In this document: one piece after another, positions 1 through 7,135 of the stretch
How the letters are laid out: every line of letters begins with the position of its first letter
Position numbering within the stretch: the stretch's first letter is position 1
Assembly: GCA_964423645.1 (NCBI GenBank)
Contig: CAYRFE010000046.1
Location: 1-17,114 of the forward strand
Direction of reading: 5' to 3'
Source of the DNA: CAYRFE01 sp964423645 [NCBI: uncultured bacterium]
GTDB lineage: Bacteria > Macinerneyibacteriota > Macinerneyibacteria > Macinerneyibacteriales
Length of the DNA: 17,114 nt
Made by a program: the position numbers and the translations under genes
The notes under the pieces: generated by a model
The model's input: only the letters and a program-made list of their open reading frames with translations
What the model was told of the DNA's origin: nothing
Database searches by the model: none

Positions 1-58
1 GCATGTGTTAAACGCGCCGCCAATGTTCGCTCTGAGCCAGGATCAAACTCTCAATTAT
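1..58 (-). rRNA. 16S ribosomal RNA, 5' end only (partial)
   Basis: The reverse complement contains GAGTTTGATCCTGGCTCAG (positions 50 down to 32), the universal sequence near the 5' end of bacterial 16S rRNA, followed by a GGCGGCGCG and TAACACATGC stretch that matches helix 3 and the region after it. Aligning GAGTTTGATC with E. coli positions 9-18 puts the mature 5' end near position 58. The rest of the gene lies beyond the left edge of the window. The variant GAACATTGGCGGCGCGTTTA is not one I can assign to a phylum with confidence. Confidence 0.97.
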
Positions 59-90
59 ATTGAGTGTCTTTTTTATGTAACTAATTATGT

Positions 91-103
91 ATATCAAAGA
101 TCA
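91..103 (-). promoter_or_regulatory. boxA-like antitermination element in the 16S leader
   Basis: The minus strand reads TGATCTTTGATAT here, between tRNA-Glu and 16S. It resembles the boxA consensus TGCTCTTT of rRNA antitermination and is in the expected place, about 35 nt before mature 16S. The match is partial and the region is AT-rich, so this is tentative. Confidence 0.25.
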
Positions 104-109
104 GTTTCG

Positions 110-127
110 CTTACACTCTCGTGTAAG
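110..127 (-). other. Hairpin in the rRNA leader
   Basis: CTTACAC and GTGTAAG form a perfect 7-bp stem with a 4-nt loop, immediately upstream (in transcription direction) of the boxA-like site. The order hairpin then boxA recalls boxB-boxA arrangements in rRNA leaders, but a role in antitermination is inference. Confidence 0.4.
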
Positions 128-176
128 TCTTTTCTATCTCATCGCTATGTGCTACAGCTCGCCGCTTTTACGGCTA

Positions 177-249
177 CGTCCCCAGGGGGTTTCGAACCCC
201 CGTTGCAGGGATGAAAACCCTGTGTCCTAGGCCTCTAGACGATGGGGAC
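177..249 (-). tRNA. tRNA-Glu (anticodon UUC)
   Basis: A full cloverleaf folds on the minus strand. The acceptor stem is GTCCCCA/TGGGGAC with discriminator G. The D arm is GTCTAGAGGCCTAGGAC. The anticodon stem CAGGG/CCCTG has the 7-nt loop TTTTCAT, giving anticodon TTC. The T arm contains GGTTCGAAACC. The sequence is very close to bacterial tRNA-Glu. The 3' CCA is not encoded. The gene lies upstream of 16S in transcription order, about 118 nt before it, and downstream of the only strong promoter seen. It therefore appears to be the first gene of the rRNA transcript. Confidence 0.97.
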
Positions 250-252
250 AAA

Positions 253-334
253 GACCTTCGCAAAAATCAGCAAAACACAGGAATGTAACCCGCGCACATT
301 GTAGTAATGTGTTTATTACTGACTTGCGAAAGTC
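253..334 (-). repeat. Inverted repeat in the rRNA operon leader
   Basis: GACTTTCGCAA (minus strand, 334 to 324) can pair with TTGCGAAGGTC (263 to 253) over 11 bp including one G-U, and a further CAG/CTG (321-319 with 270-268) extends the stem. The arms flank a loop of about 60 nt just before tRNA-Glu. The left arm starts directly after the promoter -10 box, so only part of it would be transcribed. Both arms resemble the terminal repeats of the 162-bp mobile elements elsewhere in the window. It may be a processing stem or a mobile-element remnant. Confidence 0.5.
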
Positions 335-362
335 ATTATACGTATAAAGTCTTCTGTGTCAA
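335..362 (-). promoter_or_regulatory. Strong sigma-70 promoter of the tRNA-Glu/rRNA operon
   Basis: The minus strand has a perfect -35 box TTGACA (362-357), a 16-nt spacer and a perfect -10 box TATAAT (340-335). The sequence upstream of the -35 box is A/T-rich with runs of T, as in UP elements of rRNA promoters. The predicted start is near position 328, about 80 nt before tRNA-Glu. It is the strongest promoter in the window, as expected for a stable-RNA operon. Confidence 0.85.
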
Positions 363-383
363 CAACAAAATCAAGAAAATTTG

Positions 384-420
384 AAAAAAAGTTGAGAGGA
401 GAGCGACAAGCTCTCCTCTT
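384..420 (-). terminator. Intrinsic terminator of the yfiR-like/chemoreceptor operon
   Basis: On the minus strand AGAGGAGAGC pairs with GCTCTCCTCT across a 5-nt loop (395-419), followed by CAAC and a run of seven T (390-384). It lies directly after the chemoreceptor stop codon and insulates the rRNA promoter from upstream transcription. Confidence 0.85.
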
Positions 421-428
421 AATATAAA

Positions 429-2018
429 CTACTTCCGTGTTATACCGCGAATCGAGGATTCGCTCACTTTAAATTGCTGAATAAGCGCATCGAGTTCGGT
501 CATGCTATCTTTAAGAGATCCGGTCAATCCGGTAACTTCATCAATAAGAACACGTGACTCTTGTTGCTTAGATACCATCTCATCGACACGGTCAGATACC
601 GAAGAAATAGCTTTACTTTCCTGATCCGTTGATGAATATACTTCACGAAAACGAATATTGCTTTGATTAACCAACTCAATAAGCGACTGAAGAATAATAG
701 TAATTTCTTCCGTATATTGCCGTCCTTGAGCAACGATCTCCTTTGATTGTTTTATAGATTTATTCGTATTCTTTGTCTCGACATTAATATCTTTGATCAT
801 CGCAATAATTTGATGAGCAGATCCCTGAGTTTTTTCGGCAAGTTTCCTCACTTCATCGGCAACAACCGCAAAACCCTTCCCGGCCTCGCCGGCACGTGCA
901 GCCTCAATAGCGGCATTCAATGCAAGTAAATTGGTTTGATCGGCGATATCCGTAATTATCTCGACAAATTTTTCAATATCAACGATTTTCAATGTTAATG
1001 CAGAGACTGTTTTCTCCAGCCCATCCGCAGACTCAACGATTGCGGTCATACTTTCATCAGTTTTTGCCATTGTAGACAGCGCATTTTGCCCGTATTCCTG
1101 AGTTTGCGAGCTGTTGGTTTCAATTTCTTTCATGTTCATAACAATTTCAGACGTCGTCGCCACCATTTCCTCCATTGCAGATGCAATATGGCTTGAGACA
1201 TCGTTTTGATACTCGGAAATGGTTTCTAATGCACTTACTTTTTCACTTACACTATGTTCAATACTCATTGCATTTTTTTCCGACTGCTTTGTTTGAACGA
1301 TAACCTCATGAATCTTATCGGCAAAATTATTAAAACCCTGAGCAAGGAGCCCTATTTCATCATGGGTTGCAACAGTAAGGCGTTTCGTGAGATCTCCTTC
1401 ACCTTCCGCGATATCATTGAGCAGATCGACGGCGGTGCGTAACGGTTTCACGATCTTTGAGCTCATATAAACAATTGCACTTATTGCAAAAACCAGTAGG
1501 AGTAAAAAAGAGATAAATAACGTAACAACCACTTTTTTTACCGCAATTCGATAAGAATCGAGAGAATAATAGATCTGAATATGTCCTATTGTTTTACCAT
1601 CCTTAACCACTTCGAGTCCATCCCAAATGATATTATTTTTTATATCGGTATGAGGTTCGATCACAATATCTTCATTCACTGTGACGGTCTCATTTCTTTT
1701 AAATGTATGAAACAGCGAGAGTTGCGTTTTCCCCGTTTCATCTTCGGAGTTTCGTTTAACTGAAACCGCAAGAACCTTTTCGTTTTTGACTAATTCGCTG
1801 AGTGCGGTCTCGACTGACGTCAGATCATTAAAATTCAACCCTGTCATTACCGCATACGCGGACAATCTCGTGACTTCTACCAGTTTTTCTTTTTCAGACT
1901 CCAAAAGATTCTTTTTTAATATACCCGGTATATAAAAAAACAAAAAGAGCATCATTGCAATAATTATTGATCCTGAGACCGCAACTATCTTCGCTTGCAC
2001 CGATTTTTGTAATATCAT
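429..2018 (-). CDS. Methyl-accepting chemotaxis protein with YfiN-like (CHASE8-type) periplasmic sensor
   Basis: This 529-residue transmembrane chemoreceptor signals to the CheA/CheW array. Visible parts are TM1 (about residues 10-31), a periplasmic domain of about 130 residues (33-162), TM2 (163-185), a HAMP domain (186-239) with the usual P192 and a DEIG segment at 220-223, and a helical signalling domain. The highly conserved hairpin tip lies at about 350-396 ([19 protein letters not shown], then [16 protein letters not shown]). No C-terminal CheR/CheB tethering pentapeptide is visible. The periplasmic domain follows the pattern I associate with CHASE8 sensors of YfiN-type proteins: LNFND, then an amphipathic [16 protein letters not shown], and finally a [16 protein letters not shown] strand before TM2. 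A good ribosome binding site (GGAGGAGGG) precedes the ATG. The gene lies 31 nt after the yfiR-like gene and presumably shares its promoter. The chemoreceptor call is secure; the CHASE8 assignment is by eye only. Confidence 0.95.
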   Translation of the reverse strand: MILQKSVQAKIVAVSGSIIIAMMLFLFFYIPGILKKNLLESEKEKLVEVTRLSAYAVMTGLNFNDLTSVETALSELVKNEKVLAVSVKRNSEDETGKTQLSLFHTFKRNETVTVNEDIVIEPHTDIKNNIIWDGLEVVKDGKTIGHIQIYYSLDSYRIAVKKVVVTLFISFLLLLVFAISAIVYMSSKIVKPLRTAVDLLNDIAEGEGDLTKRLTVATHDEIGLLAQGFNNFADKIHEVIVQTKQSEKNAMSIEHSVSEKVSALETISEYQNDVSSHIASAMEEMVATTSEIVMNMKEIETNSSQTQEYGQNALSTMAKTDESMTAIVESADGLEKTVSALTLKIVDIEKFVEIITDIADQTNLLALNAAIEAARAGEAGKGFAVVADEVRKLAEKTQGSAHQIIAMIKDINVETKNTNKSIKQSKEIVAQGRQYTEEITIILQSLIELVNQSNIRFREVYSSTDQESKAISSVSDRVDEMVSKQQESRVLIDEVTGLTGSLKDSMTELDALIQQFKVSESSIRGITRK

Positions 2019-2049
2019 GCCGAATATTCCCTCCTCCGGTCAATACCTG

Positions 2050-2583
2050 TTAATCCATTACAGATATAGATTTCAATTCAGCCGCAATATTTGCGCCTTC
2101 TTTTTGTAGTTGAGGATCACGCAAATGAATTTTTATAGTGGTTCCGTCTTTTACAAGAAGCACACTCACTTTTTTCCAATACTTATCATTCGACCCGAAA
2201 GTCAGAATCTTTTTATCACTCGATACCTTCAGAACCTCGCCGATATCCACATCGGAACACACATAGATCGCGGCATATCCGGATAGTTTATCTCGTAGAT
2301 CTGTTGCAAATAAGTCGATCGAATTGTTCACCGGATGTCCTTGTACCGTCGCACCTTTCACTTTTGTAAGTGCGCCTGACATGGCAACTGCTTCCTGTGT
2401 AGATTTTGAACTGGTGTTATTATACACGATAGAAATCCTCACTCCTTGAGAATTACGCGTGCCAATAGAACGATCATAATTCAACACTTTCAATATTGTG
2501 TTTACCTTATCATCAAATTCATCCGCATACGCAAACCCTATACACGCCGATATAACCATAATCATCAAAAGTATTCTTTTCAT
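2050..2583 (-). CDS. YfiR-like (DUF4154) periplasmic protein
   Basis: This 177-residue exported protein has a signal peptide at residues 1-20 ending FAYA before DEF. The core matches the YfiR/DUF4154 pattern: an IYVCSDVD strand (106-113), KKILTFGSN (124-132, comparable with the ILTVG motif of the family), then a segment at 138-173 ending with IHLRDPQLQKEGANIAAEL, comparable with the usual INL...GL..S..LL ending. Known YfiR is a periplasmic repressor of the membrane diguanylate cyclase YfiN. Mature YfiR of Pseudomonas uses disulfides; here only Cys109 remains in the mature part, so no intramolecular disulfide is possible. A strong ribosome binding site (GAGGAGGT) precedes the ATG. Its partner is probably the chemoreceptor 31 nt downstream. 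Family membership is inferred from motifs. Confidence 0.75.
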   Translation of the reverse strand: MKRILLMIMVISACIGFAYADEFDDKVNTILKVLNYDRSIGTRNSQGVRISIVYNNTSSKSTQEAVAMSGALTKVKGATVQGHPVNNSIDLFATDLRDKLSGYAAIYVCSDVDIGEVLKVSSDKKILTFGSNDKYWKKVSVLLVKDGTTIKIHLRDPQLQKEGANIAAELKSISVMD

Positions 2584-2610
2584 AGATACCTCCTCTATTG
2601 CTCACGACTA

Positions 2611-2639
2611 AGTATAGTCTACATATTTTAAAATTACAA
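2611..2639 (-). promoter_or_regulatory. Promoter for the yfiR-like/chemoreceptor pair
   Basis: Minus-strand -35 TTGTAA (2639-2634), 17-nt spacer, -10 TATACT (2616-2611). The -35 box overlaps the stop codon of the upstream beta-CASP gene. The predicted start near 2604 gives a leader of about 20 nt with the ribosome binding site. No terminator is seen between the two genes, so read-through from the upstream operon is also possible. Confidence 0.55.
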
Positions 2640-4016
2640 CTCAAAAACATCATCCTTATGTGGTACTTCGACAGAAAGACAATATTTTCCTGCTTCTTGT
2701 GCAAATGACAACGCCGCTTCTTCTTCTCCATGAACAATAAACGCTTTCTTAGGAGGCTGAGGAAGATTTTGCAAGATACGTAACAGGTCATTTTTATCGC
2801 CATGTGCTGAAAACGCTTCAATTTTTATAATTTCCGCTTTTACAGGATGAAGTTCACCGAATATTTTGACTTCTTTCTGGCCTTCAAGTATTTGACGACC
2901 TAAGGTGTTCTCTGCCTGAAATCCAACGAAAAGAATGGTGTTTTTCGCGTCACTTATCGAATTTTTCAGATGGTGCAACACTCGACCCGCTTCACACATT
3001 CCCGACGCGGATATAATGACACACGAACCCGGGATAGTATTCAAATTCTTCGATTCCTGGACGGTAGCGACATATTTCAACCGCTCAAATCCGAACGGAT
3101 CTCCTTCTTCAATAAGAAACTTATGCGTTTCACTGTCAAAACATTCGGCATGCAGCCTAAAAACTGAGGTTGCATTCACGCTTAACGGGCTATCAACATA
3201 CATAGGAATATTCGGGATCTTCCCCGCAAGTACCAATCTGTTGAATGCATACACTAACTCCTGCGTTCTCCCCACAGAAAATGCAGGAACGATTATCTTA
3301 CCTTTACGCGCAACAGTTTTATTTACGACGTCCGCCAGATGAGACTCCATAAGTCCTATCTCGTCATGAACTCTGTTGCCGTAGGTGCTCTCCATTATGA
3401 TATAATCGATCGGTTCAGTAATAAGTTCGGGGTCCTGTAAAATCGGCATATCTTTACGACCGTAATCACCGGAAAACAGGATTGTTTTACCTTCAACCTT
3501 AACAAGAGCCATTGATGAACCGAGAATATGTCCGGCATCAAGCAATTGCACATCAATATCATTGAAAATCTTAAACGGTCTTTTGTAGGTATAACTTACA
3601 AAATAGTCAAGTGATTTGACTGCGTCATCCATTGTGTATAAGGGATTAAACGGTAATTCGTTGTTACGTGCTCGTTTTTTATTCACAAATTCGATATCCT
3701 TTTCCTGAATATATGCAGAATCTCGTAATAAAATATTGGCCAGATCGCGCGTTGCATGCGTACAAAAAATATCCCCCTCAAACCCTTTTTTCACAAAAAG
3801 AGGTATCGCACCGCAATGATCGATATGCGCATGAGTGAGGATCATAGCATTAATGGAGCGAGGATCGATTTCATCAAGTGACTTGTTCATTTTAAACGCT
3901 TCTTCCCGCTTTCCCTGATATAGTCCGCAATCAACAAGAATATTTCCCTTGCTTGTCTCGAGTAAATGCTTAGACCCCGTTACGGTTCTCGCCGCACCTT
4001 TAAAAATCAATCTCAT
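2634..4016 (-). CDS. Beta-CASP metallo-beta-lactamase-fold ribonuclease
   Basis: This 460-residue cytoplasmic protein belongs to the YSH1/CPSF-like branch of the metallo-beta-lactamase superfamily (COG1236-type). These proteins are zinc-dependent endo- or exoribonucleases. All metal-site motifs are visible: THAHIDHCG (61-69, motif 2), AGHILGS (161-167, motif 3), SGDYGR (182-187, motif 4) and ESTYGNR (209-215, start of the beta-CASP insert). These are followed by SASGMCEAGR with HHLKN (336-352) and SAHGD (403-407), the C-terminal RMMBL motif, then VHGEEEA (428-434). The length is typical and nothing essential is missing. The ATG lies one base from the stop of the GNAT gene, so the two are probably translationally coupled. 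Its native RNA target cannot be told from sequence. Confidence 0.93.
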   Translation of the reverse strand: MRLIFKGAARTVTGSKHLLETSKGNILVDCGLYQGKREEAFKMNKSLDEIDPRSINAMILTHAHIDHCGAIPLFVKKGFEGDIFCTHATRDLANILLRDSAYIQEKDIEFVNKKRARNNELPFNPLYTMDDAVKSLDYFVSYTYKRPFKIFNDIDVQLLDAGHILGSSMALVKVEGKTILFSGDYGRKDMPILQDPELITEPIDYIIMESTYGNRVHDEIGLMESHLADVVNKTVARKGKIIVPAFSVGRTQELVYAFNRLVLAGKIPNIPMYVDSPLSVNATSVFRLHAECFDSETHKFLIEEGDPFGFERLKYVATVQESKNLNTIPGSCVIISASGMCEAGRVLHHLKNSISDAKNTILFVGFQAENTLGRQILEGQKEVKIFGELHPVKAEIIKIEAFSAHGDKNDLLRILQNLPQPPKKAFIVHGEEEAALSFAQEAGKYCLSVEVPHKDDVFEL

Positions 4017-4017
4017 G

Positions 4018-5019
4018 TTAGCGCCCCTTTCGTTTCGTATGTATTGTCTCAGGTTCGAATGTCGTCACGGTGTGTTTCGGTAAGCGCTCGGGGCGTTTCA
4101 CAATTTCATGAATAAATAACGGGAACGCACTTCCTTTTGTAAAACCCGCTGCTGTATATAATGCGACTGCGCTTGCATTTTCTTCTGTGACGGTCAATGT
4201 TATGCCGGCATAATTGTGTTCTTTGACACGCAAGAGATACGTATGAAGCAAGGCTTTTCCGTAGCCCTTGCCTCTCAAAGATTCAAACATCCCGAAGACT
4301 AACAACAACACCTTATTATCTTTCAACTTTGAAGCTAAAATCAGACCTACCGGGATGGCATCTTTTTTGACAACAAATGAAATGTCTTGCAAAAAAACAC
4401 CCATAGAATTATTGGTTATATTTTTAATAAGCGCTTGGGCATAATCAATATTCTGATAATATGGAATAATATCATACTCAAGCGAATTTTTAAAGGTGAG
4501 AAAACACAAAAACCCGAGGGATTTCTTATCGGTAGGGACGACCGGTGTCAAATCAAATATTGAATTTTCACCTTTCAATGCATATGAAGCAACGTCCAAT
4601 GAATACTCGGACCGCGTATAATTCGTAAAGACGATATCAAATTCAGGAATTTGCGAATAAGGCGGTACTGCCAATAATCGCGATTGGAACACAATACGTT
4701 TTACTTTATGAGGAAAATGTGCCGTAATTGCAAGCCAAAGTGACGTAAATGAGTCTTTTGAAAAAAATGTAGGTCGCATATAAAAAAGCCGTATCTCTCC
4801 CCAATCATTGATAATCCCCAGATGAACAATCCCTATAGGATATGAATCCTCACCTTCATTGATGACGACAATAGTATGCGGCGACGCCAAAAACGTACCG
4901 TATTTACTGTGAATATAATCCGACAGATCTTCATCGAACTGTTTTCTGTAAAAAGCCGCATATTCCTTCAAGATCAGATCCAGCATCATGGGATTTTCTT
5001 TAGCGATTATACATTTCAT
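4018..5019 (-). CDS. GNAT-family N-acetyltransferase
   Basis: This 333-residue protein has a clear GNAT domain in its C-terminal half (about 160-305). The acetyl-CoA-binding motif A is LRGKGYGKALL (248-258, R/Q-x-x-G-x-G), and motif B is ENASAVALYTAAGF (280-293). Residues 1-155 have a GNAT-like strand and helix rhythm (for example SYPIGIVHLG then EIRLFYMRP) but no pyrophosphate-binding motif. They may be a degenerate first GNAT domain that supplies substrate specificity. The C-terminal tail is basic (HTKRKGR). The ATG overlaps the stop of the ThyX-like gene by 4 nt (ATGA), which indicates coupled translation in the three-gene operon. The substrate is unknown. Confidence 0.85.
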   Translation of the reverse strand: MKCIIAKENPMMLDLILKEYAAFYRKQFDEDLSDYIHSKYGTFLASPHTIVVINEGEDSYPIGIVHLGIINDWGEIRLFYMRPTFFSKDSFTSLWLAITAHFPHKVKRIVFQSRLLAVPPYSQIPEFDIVFTNYTRSEYSLDVASYALKGENSIFDLTPVVPTDKKSLGFLCFLTFKNSLEYDIIPYYQNIDYAQALIKNITNNSMGVFLQDISFVVKKDAIPVGLILASKLKDNKVLLLVFGMFESLRGKGYGKALLHTYLLRVKEHNYAGITLTVTEENASAVALYTAAGFTKGSAFPLFIHEIVKRPERLPKHTVTTFEPETIHTKRKGR

Positions 5020-6500
5020 GAGCGGGGTCCTTTTTTAGCGGATTTATGATAATTTTTTTGGATAAATTCATCTTTTCCCATCATCAAAGCGGTCAAGGCA
5101 GGATAAATCCCACGCAATTCACTCTCGATCATGTGTGAAAGATGGCGAATTTCCCATTGCGCATGCGCATCCGACCGTAAACGGGCAAAATGATACCATT
5201 CGCGCACATTTGCTTTCATAATCACTCTTCGACGATGTGCGTTCGTTAAGGCATAAATTGACGCCGGACCATCAAAAAACGCGATCTCACGTGACAATTC
5301 AGATGCTTGGTCTATCGCCGCCAGATATATTTTCTCACATCCGCTGTCTTTGACGGTTTCGGGTATAACGGGGGTTAATTCCGAAGAATACATGCCGGAA
5401 ATGATCGACGCCATACGATGTCTTTTTAATTGCGCATAACACGATGCCGACACAGTCAGCTCAAATGTCACATCAGCAAGTTCAAATGCACGATCAACAC
5501 TGTCATAAAAATTGATCCCTCGCCACTCATCGTCAAGTAATTTTGTTATATCATGCTGTTCGACAAAATGGCTCAACTCTTCAAACGAATGGGTTCCGTT
5601 ACGATAGAGCAACGCCGCAATGACATTCTTCTCACCGTGCACAGAATAATCTATTACTTGAACCGGGGTAATAGACGTATTGACGCTTTCTCCAATATCA
5701 TACGACGTCTGCCATTGCCTGCAATCATAATCACTCGGGGTTGTATATCGTATCAGTGACGGAGTCGCGGGTTGCAATATTTCATGTAGTTTTTTGCTTA
5801 ACATTTGCACTTCAGTGAGCGGTGCCGCACTGAGTTTTTTTATTATATATTCCGCAGATCTCGCATTCACCGTCATACCCATCTGTGAGGTCGTTGCAAG
5901 AGGAAGCACATAACGTGCATCTTCTTTTGCCATTCCCGAAATATCTGCGTCGGTCAATTCCGGATGCTTTCCGGTCAGATATTTTGCGATACGAGTGTAT
6001 AATTCGTTATATGTTCGATTCAATTCCTTAACCGTTTCGATAAATCGCTCGCGTAACCCGGAATCACCTTCCAGTTCGGAAGGAATAAGATAATCCTCAT
6101 CCAGTTTTACATAACGCTGAGATTTTTCAGTAAATGATGCGAGTCGGTGTTGTTGGATAAATTCTGCGGCCAATCGAGTAATACCGATAATATCAATGTT
6201 AAAAACCGCATGCTCTGCAACCGACGAATGCCCCATATCAAACACGATAGACTCATTTGATTTTCTTGATTTTTGTACATCCTCAGCGGCTTTTTTACGA
6301 AGTTTTTCAACTGACAATGGTGATCGACTAATGCGTGCATATGCTGCCGATAACGTCTCGGGAGTAAAACAATCGGCACTCAATATCCCTTTTAATCGTT
6401 CAAAGTGGGCAGAATTATGCTCAGAAACATCTTGTATCACCGTACGTAACTCATGAAGCCGTTCGACGTCTATATTCATTCCGGCAAGTATTACTTTCAT
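5016..6500 (-). CDS. Tandem two-domain ThyX-like flavoprotein (FAD-dependent thymidylate synthase family)
   Basis: At 494 residues it is about twice the length of classical ThyX (about 220), and it contains two ThyX-like halves. The N-terminal half has HSSVAEHAVF (91-100), QQHRLASFTEKSQRY (116-130, close to the signature RHRxxSxNExSxRY) and ARYVLPLATTSQMGMTVNAR (195-214). It lacks the final HAQWEI segment. The C-terminal half has KRHRMASIISGMYS (359-372, signature degraded after RHRxxS) and NVREWYHFARLRSDAHAQWE (431-450, complete). Classical ThyX is a homotetramer that makes dTMP from dUMP with FAD, NADPH and methylene-tetrahydrofolate, with active sites formed between subunits. Whether this form is a working thymidylate synthase or has another substrate is open. 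It is first in an operon with GNAT and beta-CASP genes. The ATG has a strong ribosome binding site (AAAGGGGGCGG). Confidence 0.88.
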   Translation of the reverse strand: MKVILAGMNIDVERLHELRTVIQDVSEHNSAHFERLKGILSADCFTPETLSAAYARISRSPLSVEKLRKKAAEDVQKSRKSNESIVFDMGHSSVAEHAVFNIDIIGITRLAAEFIQQHRLASFTEKSQRYVKLDEDYLIPSELEGDSGLRERFIETVKELNRTYNELYTRIAKYLTGKHPELTDADISGMAKEDARYVLPLATTSQMGMTVNARSAEYIIKKLSAAPLTEVQMLSKKLHEILQPATPSLIRYTTPSDYDCRQWQTSYDIGESVNTSITPVQVIDYSVHGEKNVIAALLYRNGTHSFEELSHFVEQHDITKLLDDEWRGINFYDSVDRAFELADVTFELTVSASCYAQLKRHRMASIISGMYSSELTPVIPETVKDSGCEKIYLAAIDQASELSREIAFFDGPASIYALTNAHRRRVIMKANVREWYHFARLRSDAHAQWEIRHLSHMIESELRGIYPALTALMMGKDEFIQKNYHKSAKKGPRS

Positions 6501-6521
6501 ATAAACCGCCCCCTTTTCTCT

Positions 6522-6550
6522 ATTATACTACGCGGGGTGAATTTATGCAA
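6522..6550 (-). promoter_or_regulatory. Promoter of the ThyX-like/GNAT/beta-CASP operon
   Basis: A perfect -10 box TATAAT (6527-6522) lies 17 nt from a weak -35 box TTGCAT (6550-6545) on the minus strand. The predicted start near 6515 leaves a leader of about 15 nt that is almost entirely ribosome binding site. Confidence 0.6.
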
Positions 6551-6589
6551 TAAAAGACGTTCCGAGAAATAGAAATTTTCGTAACCGAG

Positions 6590-6721
6590 TCAAAAAAAGA
6601 GCGTCTGAAGATGCCCTTGATACGGATTGCTCATCCGCCGCGGTGGCAACGCCGGTGATGTCATATTAAGAAAATACAACGATCCAAATAGGAAAATAAA
6701 AAATATGACTATTAACTGCAT
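6590..6721 (-). CDS. Possible small membrane protein (43 residues)
   Basis: An ATG preceded by CGGAGGAAA opens a 43-codon frame ending in TGA. The product starts with a strongly hydrophobic stretch, MQLIVIFFIFLFGSLYFL (residues 1-18), long enough for one membrane helix, followed by a tail with two arginines and several prolines (TSPALPPRRM, 21-30). The ribosome binding site is good in sequence, although its spacing of 3 nt is short. The gene sits on the same strand as, and just before, the ThyX-like operon promoter. I do not recognise it. In favour are the Shine-Dalgarno match and the typical small-membrane-protein layout; against are the short length and the AT-rich start, which makes hydrophobic codons likely by chance. 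Confidence 0.35.
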   Translation of the reverse strand: MQLIVIFFIFLFGSLYFLNMTSPALPPRRMSNPYQGHLQTLFF

Positions 6722-6738
6722 TTTCCTCCGAAATGAAC

Positions 6739-6762
6739 TACCCCGCAGCAAGCTACGGGGTA
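6739..6762. repeat. Palindromic hairpin unit
   Basis: TACCCCG and CGGGGTA form a 7-bp stem around a 10-nt loop (CAGCAAGCTA). It lies immediately before a copy of the double-hairpin repeat core and shares the string GCAAGCT with the hairpin on the other side of that core (6896-6911). It may be a REP-like unit. Confidence 0.5.
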
Positions 6763-6789
6763 TCTCCCCAAAAAATACTATATTTGTTC

Positions 6790-6868
6790 GCCCACCCCAA
6801 ACCCCTCCCTTTTCTTTTTGGGAGGGGCTTAATTTCTAATATTGTGGGGACTTCGTCCCCACACCCCT
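6790..6868 (+). repeat. Double-hairpin repeat core, copy A (without terminal repeats)
   Basis: The core runs from GCCCACCCCAAACCCC to CCACACCCCT. Hairpin 1 is CCCCTCCC (6802-6809) with GGGAGGGG (6820-6827). Hairpin 2 is TGTGGGGAC (6843-6851) with GTCCCCACA (6855-6863) and loop TTC. The same core occurs in the mobile elements at 8246-8407 and 10308-10469. Here neither terminal inverted repeat is present at the expected distance; unrelated hairpins flank the core instead. The minus strand of 6791-6809 fits a G-quadruplex pattern. Confidence 0.85.
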
Positions 6869-6895
6869 AATAATAACAAAATTATAATAGTGAAG

Positions 6896-6911
6896 CCGAA
6901 GCAAGCTTCGG
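6896..6911. repeat. Short palindromic hairpin
   Basis: CCGAAGC and GCTTCGG form a 7-bp stem with a 2-nt gap, 28 nt after the repeat core A. No T-run follows on either strand, so it is not an obvious terminator. Confidence 0.45.
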
Positions 6912-7135
6912 GGAATTTGACCCATTTAGATTAAAATATAACGTATATTTATCATAATCAACACTCCTCTCATCATCCACTCTAATGAGAAACTTCTATT
7001 CTGAATCATATTCAATGGAAAGTTCCTAACACCCTTGCAAAAAACCAAGCAAAATTTCACACCTAGCCTGGATACCAAACTAATGAAACAATTTATCAGT
7101 ATTACTTGTCTAATCGATAAAACAAGGAGGAGTCT
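6912..7135. other. AT-rich intergenic stretch upstream of the lipoprotein gene
   Basis: The stretch is AT-rich, with no open frame, tRNA or repeat that I can support. A TTGACC (6918-6923) lies near TATAAC, but at 14-nt spacing it is not a convincing promoter. The clear regulatory signal is the ribosome binding site AAGGAGGAG just before the ATG at 7136. Confidence 0.5.

Noticed and set aside
5-214. 69-codon plus-strand frame over the 16S and tRNA region
   Set aside because: It is antisense to stable RNA genes.
2935-3342. 135-codon plus-strand frame
   Set aside because: It is antisense to the conserved beta-CASP motifs and has no start signal of its own.
6500-6550. Thymidylate-related riboswitch upstream of the ThyX-like gene
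   Set aside because: The leader predicted from the promoter is only about 15 nt, too short for an aptamer.
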